58,886 nucleotides of DNA, from contig CALXFF010000006.1 of NCBI GenBank assembly GCA_944387525.1, positions 1 through 58,886 on the forward strand, read 5' to 3'. The number at the start of each line of letters is the position of its first letter. Position 1 is the stretch's first letter. The stretch is from an uncultured Clostridia bacterium (lineage in GTDB: Bacteria > Bacillota > Clostridia > TANB77 > CAG-508). The position numbers and the translations under genes are program-made. Shown here in pieces: positions 16,458 through 23,613 of the stretch. The notes under the pieces are model-generated. The model made no database searches. It worked only from the letters and a program-made list of their open reading frames with translations, and was not told the DNA's origin.

Positions 16458-17561
16458 ATGAGAATTTCACAGGAAGAATGGAACAAACGGTTAGAGGAGG
16501 TGAAACTTGCAAGCGAAGAGTGTAGCTCAATAGAAGAACTAACAGAAATTACAGACTACAATACTAATGGAATAAACTATATGTTAAAAAAATTTCCGAA
16601 AGATGCTGAACAGATTAAGGAAAATTTGAACAGAAATAAAGAAAGAAAAAGAAAAACAGAAAGCAATATTCGGAAACCCTACGAAACTACTTTAAAGAAA
16701 GTAACTGCACTTACAGCAGGAATAGTAGAAGAAAACCTTGCTAAGAAAGAAGAAAAAATAAAAAAAGAAGAGAAAACAAATAGTAAAAACAACTCTTATT
16801 TTGTTATGTTAGATACTTCTATTAGTGATACAGAGGATATTTTTCATATCCTAGAAACATATGCAAAAGAGGGTAAAAAACTAGCTTTAACAGATGTTGT
16901 GTTAGAAGAATTAGCAAATCTTCAAAAAATCAATACAAAACAAGCGGCGGCAGCACGAGAGTTTTTGTATATCATAATGGATAATCTTTCTTCATTTGAA
17001 CTATTTAAGGTAAAACATGAGATGAAAGAAAATGAAACTGTTGATGAAGCAGTAATTGAGTTTTGCATAAAACTAAAAAATAAGGTTTTACTTTTAACCT
17101 CAGATAAGGAAATGTTTATAAAAGCAATGTTACAAAAGGTAAATACAAGATATTTATCAAAGAATCCTGAGGAAAGAGAAAAGAAAATCTTTGACTTAAG
17201 AAAGAGAAAAAATAAGAAAAACATAGTTGAATTTATTGATATTTTAATACAAGATGGAAAAGCAATATATGTAGATAAAAATAGAAATAATCAATATATA
17301 AGGGTATTTTCTAGAAACAAAGAAGAAAAGCAAGGAAGGGCAATTGTATTAGAAAAAGGAGATCATATTTTCATGTGTACAGCAAAAGAGGATTATATGA
17401 CATTTGCTGATTATGAAATATATGATACTACAAAAAATACTGTTAACATGAAGTATAACTATAGGATATATGACTGTGATTCAGTTATAAGTTTAGTACA
17501 ACCCGAGTATAAAAAATTTGCTGAACTTGCAAGAAGAGCCTTAATAAAAAAACAAGTTTGA
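16458..17561 (+). CDS. PIN-domain protein with N-terminal helical domain
   Basis: The 367-aa protein has a central PIN-like nuclease domain (about residues 115-225). Conserved acidic positions are visible in VMLDTS, VLEELANL, ETVDEAVIEF and LLTSDKEM, as expected for metal-dependent RNases. The first ~100 residues are charged with an HTH-like stretch, and the last ~110 form a beta-rich region (IVLEKGDHIFMCTAKEDYMTF). AAGGAGG precedes ATG 16458. The target is unknown. No VapB-like partner gene precedes it, so a type II toxin role is not supported. Confidence 0.7.
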   Translation: MRISQEEWNKRLEEVKLASEECSSIEELTEITDYNTNGINYMLKKFPKDAEQIKENLNRNKERKRKTESNIRKPYETTLKKVTALTAGIVEENLAKKEEKIKKEEKTNSKNNSYFVMLDTSISDTEDIFHILETYAKEGKKLALTDVVLEELANLQKINTKQAAAAREFLYIIMDNLSSFELFKVKHEMKENETVDEAVIEFCIKLKNKVLLLTSDKEMFIKAMLQKVNTRYLSKNPEEREKKIFDLRKRKNKKNIVEFIDILIQDGKAIYVDKNRNNQYIRVFSRNKEEKQGRAIVLEKGDHIFMCTAKEDYMTFADYEIYDTTKNTVNMKYNYRIYDCDSVISLVQPEYKKFAELARRALIKKQV

Positions 17562-17590
17562 AAAACCTCAAAAGTTTTATAACTTTTGAA

Positions 17591-17630
17591 AAAGAAAAGC
17601 AGGAGATAGAGATATTTCCTGTTTTTCTTT
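17591..17630 (+). terminator. intrinsic terminator after the PIN gene
   Basis: AAAGAAAAGCAGGA (17591-17604) pairs with TCCTGTTTTTCTTT (17617-17630). A second hairpin lies just upstream (17568-17576 with 17581-17589). Confidence 0.75.
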
Positions 17631-17697
17631 GCAATATAGACAAAATTAGTTTATAATATATTAAAAATAAACTTTTGAGAAGGGAATAATAGAAAAA

Positions 17698-18726
17698 ATG
17701 AAAAACATAAAAGACTATAACCTAGAAGAATTAAAAAAAGAAATGATAGAATTAGGAGAAAAAACATTTAGAGCAGAACAAATCTTTAAATGGGTACATC
17801 AAGAAAAAGTAAAAACATTTGAAGAAATGACAAACCTATCATTAGAATTAAGAAAAAAATTAGAAGAAAACTATACAATGTGCAACTATAAAATACTAAA
17901 AAAACAAGAATCAAAAGATGGAACAATAAAATACCTATTTGACGTTTTAGATGGAAATGCAATAGAAACAGTACTAATGAGATACCATCATGGAAATAGC
18001 ATATGTGTATCATCTCAAATAGGATGTAAAATGGGATGCAAATTCTGTGCATCAACAGGAATAAATTTCATAAGAAGTCTAACAAGTGGAGAAATAGTAG
18101 AACAAATAATAGCAGTAGAGCAAGACACCGGAGAAAAAATATCAAATGTAGTATTTATGGGAATAGGAGAACCATTTGATAACTATGACAATGTAGTAAA
18201 CGCAATAAGAATAATAAATAATCCAAAGGGATTAAATATAGGAGCAAGACATATAAGTATATCAACAAGTGGTATAGTACCAAAAATATATCAATTAGCA
18301 GAAGAAAATATACAATGTACACTATCTATATCTCTTCATGCAACAAGTAATGAAAAAAGAAGTAGTATGATGCCAGTAAACAATGCATATCCATTAGAAG
18401 AACTAATGAAAGCATGTAAAGAATATATAAAGAAAACAAATAAAAGAATATCATTTGAATATGCTTTAGCAAAAGACAATAATGATAATTTACAGGATGC
18501 AAAAGAATTAGTAAAACTATTAAAAGGTATGTTATGCCATGTCAATTTAATACCAATAAACAAAATAGAAAATGGAAAATTTGATAAAAGTTCAAATGAG
18601 AATATTATGAAATTTAGAGATTACTTAAATGACCATGGAATAGTAGCAACAATTAGAAGAGAGCTAGGCTCAGACATAGATGCAGCATGTGGACAATTAA
18701 GAAGAAAAGAATTAAACAGGGATTAG
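17698..18726 (+). CDS. rlmN: 23S rRNA (adenine2503-C2)/tRNA methyltransferase RlmN
   Basis: A radical-SAM enzyme that methylates C2 of A2503 in 23S rRNA and of A37 in some tRNAs. The 342-aa protein has the CxxxCxxC cluster motif at Cys110, Cys114 and Cys117, and the C-terminal cysteine (Cys331) that holds the methylene intermediate. AGAAGGG precedes ATG 17698. The last residues and the TAG stop are inside repeat family A copy 2, so the extreme C-terminus (NRD) is repeat-encoded. Confidence 0.95.
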   Translation: MKNIKDYNLEELKKEMIELGEKTFRAEQIFKWVHQEKVKTFEEMTNLSLELRKKLEENYTMCNYKILKKQESKDGTIKYLFDVLDGNAIETVLMRYHHGNSICVSSQIGCKMGCKFCASTGINFIRSLTSGEIVEQIIAVEQDTGEKISNVVFMGIGEPFDNYDNVVNAIRIINNPKGLNIGARHISISTSGIVPKIYQLAEENIQCTLSISLHATSNEKRSSMMPVNNAYPLEELMKACKEYIKKTNKRISFEYALAKDNNDNLQDAKELVKLLKGMLCHVNLIPINKIENGKFDKSSNENIMKFRDYLNDHGIVATIRRELGSDIDAACGQLRRKELNRD

Positions 18727-18823
18727 GGGGACGGTCCTAAAAATCCCTGTTTCTAGGGAATAAGGGACGGACCTTTAGCTAATTTATAAAATAGGGATTT
18801 TTAGGACCGTCCCCCTAATCCCT
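18718..18823. repeat. dispersed palindromic repeat, family A, copy 2 (double copy)
   Basis: A 31-nt module at 18718-18748 (AGGGATTAGGGGGACGGTCC and onward) is present as an exact inverted copy at 18793-18823, with the half module AGGGAATAAGGGACGGACCT between them. The two modules could form a 31-bp stem. The left end supplies the rlmN stop codon. Confidence 0.92.
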
Positions 18824-18876
18824 CTTGAAAAAAGAAAAATTTTATAGTAAAATACGACATAAAGAAGGAGAAAAAA

Positions 18877-19749
18877 ATGATATTAGATGATATAAAAGAA
18901 AAGTTACCATTTATGAAAAAAATCAAAGTATATGCATTTGTAGGACCGTCAGGAACTGGAAAAAGCTATAGAGCACAAATGGTAGCAGGAGAAAAAAATA
19001 CACATTTCATCATAGATGATGGATTACTAATAAAAGATAATGAAGTTGTAGCTGGAGAATCAGCAAAAAAAGCAACAACCAAAGTTGCAACTGTTAAACA
19101 TGCGCTTTTTTATGAAGAGAAAGAAAGACAAGAAATAATAAAGGCACTAAAAAAATATAAGCCACAAAGTATATTAATATTAGGAACATCAGATGGAATG
19201 GTGAAAAAAATTGCAGAAAATTTAGGATTACCAGAAATATCTGAAACAACATATATTACTGATGTTGCAACAAAACAAGAAATGGAAACAGCAAGAAGAA
19301 TAAGAGTAACAGAAGGAAAACACGTAATTCCAGTACCAACATTTGAAATAAAAAAAGACTTTTCAGGATATCTATTAGACCCATTACAAATATTCAAATC
19401 AAAAGGCAAAGGAAAAGAACCATACATTTCAGAAAAATCAATAATAAGACCTACATTTAGTTATTTAGGAAAATTTACAATATCAGACTTAGTGTTTAGA
19501 CAAATTTTAGAATATTTAGCAACACAGACACCAGCAATATATAAGATATTAAAAACAAGAGTCGAAAATTATGGAGATGGTGCAAAAATATACATGGAAG
19601 TAACTATTATGTATGGATATAATGTTGTTGATGGAATAAAAGATTTTAAAGAAAAGGCAAGAAAAGAGATAGAAAAATTGACTGCAATGAATGTTGTAGA
19701 ATTAGATGTAGTTGCTAAAAATATATATGTACCAGAAAAGGAGAATTAA
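18877..19749 (+). CDS. P-loop ATPase fused to an Asp23/Gls24-like domain
   Basis: In this 290-aa protein the N-terminal half has a Walker A motif GPSGTGKS (23-30) and an ATPase-like fold. The C-terminal ~95 residues (from TISDLVFRQI to VAKNIYV) resemble the Asp23/Gls24 alkaline-shock domain, including an IYMEV..MYGYNVVDGI strand pattern. Asp23 domains usually stand alone and act at the cell envelope. The fusion suggests a nucleotide-controlled envelope or stress protein. GAAGGAG precedes ATG 18877, and cmk starts two bases after the stop. Confidence 0.72.
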   Translation: MILDDIKEKLPFMKKIKVYAFVGPSGTGKSYRAQMVAGEKNTHFIIDDGLLIKDNEVVAGESAKKATTKVATVKHALFYEEKERQEIIKALKKYKPQSILILGTSDGMVKKIAENLGLPEISETTYITDVATKQEMETARRIRVTEGKHVIPVPTFEIKKDFSGYLLDPLQIFKSKGKGKEPYISEKSIIRPTFSYLGKFTISDLVFRQILEYLATQTPAIYKILKTRVENYGDGAKIYMEVTIMYGYNVVDGIKDFKEKARKEIEKLTAMNVVELDVVAKNIYVPEKEN

Positions 19750-19750
19750 T

Positions 19751-20407
19751 ATGTCATCTGTAGTAGCGATAGATGGACCAGCAGGAGCTGGAAAAGGAAC
19801 AATAACAAAATTAGTTGGAGAAAAATTAAACTTGGTTAATGTAGACACAGGAGCAACATTTAGATGTGTGGCTTTAAATATGCTTAAAGAAAATGTAGGA
19901 ATGGATGAAGAAGATAAAATCAGAAACATATTAGAAAAAATAAATATTGAAATGTATCCAGATGGAAAAATATTTTTAAATGGAGAGGATGTTACAAAAA
20001 GAATTAGAGAAAATGACGTAAATGATTTTGTATCTCCAGTTTCTACAATAAAAATTGTAAGAGACAAATTGCTAGAAATTCAAAGAAAAATTGCAGAAGG
20101 AAAAAATGTAATAATGGAAGGAAGAGATATAGGAACAACAGTATTTCCAAATGCAGATGTAAAAATATATCTTGATGCAACACCAGAAGAAAGAGCAAGA
20201 AGAAGAGTTTTACAGAACAAAGAAAAAGGAATTGAAACTTCATATGAAGAGGTCTTAGAAAATATAAAAGATAGAGATTACAGAGATTCAAACAGAGAAA
20301 TTGCACCATTAAGAAAAGCAGAGGATGCAATTTATATAGATTCAAGTGATATGACAATTGAAGAAGTTGTAGACAAAGTAATTGATATAATAAATAAGAA
20401 GAAATAG
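19751..20407 (+). CDS. cmk: cytidylate kinase
   Basis: Cmk phosphorylates CMP and dCMP for nucleic-acid and phospholipid precursor synthesis. The 218-aa protein begins MSSVVAIDGPAGAGKGT, with the P-loop at about residues 9-17. An NMP-kinase lid region (ATPEERARRR) and the family-typical GRDIGT segment are present. ATG 19751 is chosen because AAAAGGAG lies 7 bases upstream; an in-frame ATG at 19712 would overlap the previous gene and adds no conserved sequence. Confidence 0.95.
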   Translation: MSSVVAIDGPAGAGKGTITKLVGEKLNLVNVDTGATFRCVALNMLKENVGMDEEDKIRNILEKINIEMYPDGKIFLNGEDVTKRIRENDVNDFVSPVSTIKIVRDKLLEIQRKIAEGKNVIMEGRDIGTTVFPNADVKIYLDATPEERARRRVLQNKEKGIETSYEEVLENIKDRDYRDSNREIAPLRKAEDAIYIDSSDMTIEEVVDKVIDIINKKK

Positions 20408-20471
20408 AATAAAATTTATAAATAATATATAAAGTAATATAAAAACAAATAAAAAGCGGGGTATAAATTTA

Positions 20472-21077
20472 ATGAAAAGTATAAAAAAAGGATTCAAAGA
20501 AGTAATAAAATGGATTGTTAGAGGAGCAATCTATATATGGCTAAAAATCTATTACAGAGCAGATATAAAAGGATTAGAAAATATTCCCAAAAAAGGAGCT
20601 TTAATCTTTTGTGGGAATCATAGAAGCTATCTAGATCCACCATTAATTGTTGCAACAGCCAAAAGAGATATGAAATTCTTAGCAAAAGAAGAATTATATA
20701 AAAACAAATTTTTAGCGTTTTTAGGATGGGCTTTTGAAGCAATCCCTGTAAAAAGAGATGAAAAAGATGTATCAGCAATAAAGACTTCACTAAAAACATT
20801 GAAAAATGGTGATTGTATAGCTTTATTCCCAGAAGGAACTAGAAATGGATTAGAAAAAGGAGAAAAACCTAAAGATGGTGTTGCATTTTTTGCAGTAAGA
20901 AGTGGAGCAAAAGTTATACCATGTGGAATTAAAGGCGGAACAAAAGAACATAGAAAAGTAACAATTACATATGGAGAACCATTAGATTACAGCAAATACA
21001 AAAATAATAAAGATAAAGAAGTTTTTGATAAAGTAACTGAAGAAATAATGGATAAGATTATTGAACTTGCAAAATAG
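20472..21077 (+). CDS. plsC: 1-acyl-sn-glycerol-3-phosphate acyltransferase
   Basis: PlsC makes phosphatidic acid from lysophosphatidate at the membrane. The 201-aa protein has the catalytic NHxxxxD motif (His50, Asp55) and the phosphate-binding FPEGTRNG block (about residue 120). A hydrophobic N-terminal segment anchors it. The place behind cmk is common in Firmicutes. Confidence 0.93.
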   Translation: MKSIKKGFKEVIKWIVRGAIYIWLKIYYRADIKGLENIPKKGALIFCGNHRSYLDPPLIVATAKRDMKFLAKEELYKNKFLAFLGWAFEAIPVKRDEKDVSAIKTSLKTLKNGDCIALFPEGTRNGLEKGEKPKDGVAFFAVRSGAKVIPCGIKGGTKEHRKVTITYGEPLDYSKYKNNKDKEVFDKVTEEIMDKIIELAK

Positions 21078-21078
21078 T

Positions 21079-21107
21079 TTGACAAAAATATCGAATTGGT
21101 GTATAAT
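21079..21107 (+). promoter_or_regulatory. consensus promoter for typA
   Basis: TTGACA (21079-21084), 17-base spacer, TATAAT (21102-21107), right behind plsC. The untranslated leader is about 195 bases. Confidence 0.85.
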
Positions 21108-21235
21108 TTTATATGATTTTATGAGAAAATAGACGTTTTTGAAAGGAGTAGGGAAAAATCCGAATACTTTTCTAAAAACGTTTTAATTTATGGACAGAGA
21201 AAGATATTTATTAAAAAATTGGGCACAATATAAAA
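21108..21235 (+). other. typA leader segment with a long hairpin
   Basis: GACGTTTTTGAAAGG near 21131 can pair with CTTTTCTAAAAACGT ending near 21182, around a loop containing an unused AAAGGAG-like sequence. No ORF of note is present. A role in controlling typA is possible. Confidence 0.4.
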
Positions 21236-21291
21236 GTGGCGTCCCTAAAGTGACCAAAAATGGTCAGTCCGAACCTGTCCCCAAACTAACC
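21236..21291 (-). repeat. dispersed repeat, family B, copy 2 (inverted)
   Basis: The reverse complement of this 56-nt segment matches 4093-4148 (shared GGTTAGTTTGGGGACAGGTT and TGACCATTTTTGG). It ends three bases before the typA ribosome site GAGGAGG, so it forms the end of the typA leader. Confidence 0.85.
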
Positions 21292-21310
21292 ATGAGGAGG
21301 AAAAAATAAA

Positions 21311-23134
21311 ATGAACAACCCAAAAATTAGAAACATAGCAATAATCGCACACGTAGACCATGGAAAAACAACATTAGTAGATGCAATGCTTAAACAAAGC
21401 CATGTATTTAGAGAAAACGAACAAGTTGCAGAAAGAGTAATGGACTCAAATGCGCTAGAAAGAGAAAGAGGAATAACAATACTTTCTAAAAACACATCAG
21501 TTATGTATAATGACATAAAAATAAATATAGTAGATACACCAGGACATGCTGACTTTGGAGGAGAAGTAGAAAGAGTACTAAAAACTGTTGATGGAGTACT
21601 TTTATTAGTTGATGCCTTTGAAGGAGCAATGCCACAAACAAGAGAAGTTTTAAAGAAATCATTAGCATTAGGATTAAAACCAATAGTAGTAATAAACAAA
21701 ATAGATAGACCAGGAGCACAACCTGAAAAAGTAGTAGACCAAGTAATAGAATTATTTATTGAATTAGATGCAACAGATGAACAATTAGATTTCCCAGTTG
21801 TATATGCATCTGCTAAAAATGGAATTGCAAAAATGGACCTAAATGAAGAAACAACAGATTTACATTGTTTATTTGAAACAATAGTAAATACAATTAAAGC
21901 TCCAAACTGTGATGAAGAAGGACCAGCACAAATGTTAGTATCAAATATTGATTATGATGATTATGTTGGAAGAATTGCAGTAGGAAGAGTTGAAAGAGGA
22001 GTTATAAAACTTGGAATGCCAGTAGCTATCTGTGGGAAAGAAGATAAAATAACACAAGGTAGAATTGCAAAAGTTTATACTCATGTTGGATTAAATAAAG
22101 TAGAAGTAGAAGAAGGAAAAGCCGGAGACATTATTGAGCTTGCAGGTTTACCAGATATAAATATTGGTGATACAATTTGTGATTTCAATCATCCAGAAAA
22201 AATACCATTTGTAGATATTGACGAACCAACAGTATCTATGACATTTAGTGTTAATAATGGACCATTTGCAGGAAAAGAAGGACAATTCATAACATCAAGA
22301 CATATAAGAGATAGATTATTCAAAGAACTAGAAAGAAATGTATCTTTAAGAGTAAAAGAAACAGATTCACCAGATTCTTTTGATGTATCAGGAAGAGGAG
22401 AACTACATTTATCTGTATTAATCGAAACAATGAGAAGAGAAGGATTTGAATTATTAGTATCTCGTCCAAAAGTTATATTCAAAGAAATTGATGGAGTAAA
22501 ATGTGAACCAATAGAAGATTTAGTTGTAAATGTACCAGATGACTGCGTAGGAAACGTTATAGAAAAATTAGGTAGAAGAAAAGCAGAAATGGTAAATATG
22601 GAACCAGCTGAAGATGGACATACAAAAATTGAATTTAAAATCCCAGCAAGAGGATTAATTGGATATAGAACAGAATTCTTAACAGATACAAAAGGTGAAG
22701 GAACAATGAATCATATATTTGATTCATATGAACCATATAAAGGAGACATCCAAGCACGTGTTAGAGGAACAATTGTAGCATTTGAAAACGGAAAATCAGT
22801 AACATATGGATTATACAATGCACAAGATAAAGGAGATTTATTTATCGGACCTGGTGTAGAAGTATATGAAGGTATGATTGTTGGATTAAATTCAAGAGGA
22901 GAAGATTTAGCTATAAATGTATGTAAAGAAAAACATTTAACAAATACTAGAGCTTCTGGTTCAGATGATGCATTAAGATTAGTTCCACCAATTCAAATGT
23001 CACTTGAAAAAGCTATTGAGTTTATCCAAGATGATGAATTGGTTGAAGTTACACCTAAATCAATCAGATTAAGAAAGAAAATATTAGATACTAAGGAAAG
23101 AGAAAGAGCAAATAGAAATAAAGTAAATGGATAA
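21311..23134 (+). CDS. typA: translational GTPase TypA/BipA
   Basis: TypA is a ribosome-binding GTPase involved in stress adaptation and 50S assembly. The 607-aa protein has G1 HVDHGKT (14-20), the DTPGH and NKID motifs, the EF-G-like domains II, III and V, and the TypA-specific C-terminal domain (about 480-600). Length is typical. GAGGAGG precedes ATG 21311. Confidence 0.96.
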   Translation: MNNPKIRNIAIIAHVDHGKTTLVDAMLKQSHVFRENEQVAERVMDSNALERERGITILSKNTSVMYNDIKINIVDTPGHADFGGEVERVLKTVDGVLLLVDAFEGAMPQTREVLKKSLALGLKPIVVINKIDRPGAQPEKVVDQVIELFIELDATDEQLDFPVVYASAKNGIAKMDLNEETTDLHCLFETIVNTIKAPNCDEEGPAQMLVSNIDYDDYVGRIAVGRVERGVIKLGMPVAICGKEDKITQGRIAKVYTHVGLNKVEVEEGKAGDIIELAGLPDINIGDTICDFNHPEKIPFVDIDEPTVSMTFSVNNGPFAGKEGQFITSRHIRDRLFKELERNVSLRVKETDSPDSFDVSGRGELHLSVLIETMRREGFELLVSRPKVIFKEIDGVKCEPIEDLVVNVPDDCVGNVIEKLGRRKAEMVNMEPAEDGHTKIEFKIPARGLIGYRTEFLTDTKGEGTMNHIFDSYEPYKGDIQARVRGTIVAFENGKSVTYGLYNAQDKGDLFIGPGVEVYEGMIVGLNSRGEDLAINVCKEKHLTNTRASGSDDALRLVPPIQMSLEKAIEFIQDDELVEVTPKSIRLRKKILDTKERERANRNKVNG

Positions 23135-23141
23135 GTTTAGA

Positions 23142-23178
23142 AAGTTGTATATGTATTAAATATGTATACAACTTTTTT
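23142..23178 (+). terminator. intrinsic terminator after typA
   Basis: AAGTTGTATA (23142-23151) pairs with TATACAACTT (23165-23174), followed by TTTTT. Confidence 0.88.
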
Positions 23179-23200
23179 GCTAAATATATGACAAAAGTAA

Positions 23201-23229
23201 TTGACATAAACTTAGAAATAATATATAAT
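23201..23229 (+). promoter_or_regulatory. consensus promoter of the cysteine-rich gene
   Basis: TTGACA (23201-23206), 17-base spacer, TATAAT (23224-23229), 33 bases before the start codon. Confidence 0.88.
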
Positions 23230-23262
23230 GTTGCACATAAATAATAAAAGGAGGACATAACT

Positions 23263-23478
23263 ATGAGCATAGTAAAAGCCTCTGAAAATCAACGGAGGTG
23301 TTGCTTAAACCAAAACAGGGATTGCAGATTTTGCGAAATAGATACATGCCCATATATTTATTGCCAACATATAGATTGTATGGCATGTACTCTAAGAATG
23401 ATGTGTCCTATGTGTGATGGTGAGTGTACCAAATGCGAATATTATACAATATGTACAATATGTAAGGCAGAAAGTTGA
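23263..23478 (+). CDS. small cysteine-rich protein of unknown function
   Basis: A 71-aa protein with 14 cysteines (about 20%), arranged largely as CxxC pairs: CRFC, CMAC, CPMC, CTKC and CTIC. It has an AAAGGAGG ribosome site and is framed by a perfect promoter and its own terminator, so it is a single-gene transcript and probably abundant. No signal peptide or leader/core peptide pattern is seen. Zinc or iron-sulfur binding is the natural inference; metal storage, redox buffering or a nucleic-acid-binding knuckle array are alternatives. Confidence 0.82.
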   Translation: MSIVKASENQRRCCLNQNRDCRFCEIDTCPYIYCQHIDCMACTLRMMCPMCDGECTKCEYYTICTICKAES

Positions 23479-23510
23479 ACTAGAAGAGCCCAATATGGGT
23501 TCTTTTAGTT
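23478..23510 (+). terminator. intrinsic terminator after the cysteine-rich gene
   Basis: A 14-bp stem (23478-23491 with 23497-23510, two G-T pairs) starts at the last base of the stop codon. Its 3' arm contains TCTTTTAGTTT. Confidence 0.75.
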
Positions 23511-23536
23511 TGCAAAAATATATTAAAAACATGTAC

Positions 23537-23565
23537 TTGATTAATTATGGTTAATTTTATATAAT
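23537..23565 (+). promoter_or_regulatory. promoter for the TPR gene
   Basis: TTGATT (23537-23542), 17-base spacer, TATAAT (23560-23565). Confidence 0.75.
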
Positions 23566-23613
23566 ATCTTAAAAGGCAAAGAAGAAGGAAGCCTTGAGAG
23601 AGGAATGATAAGA

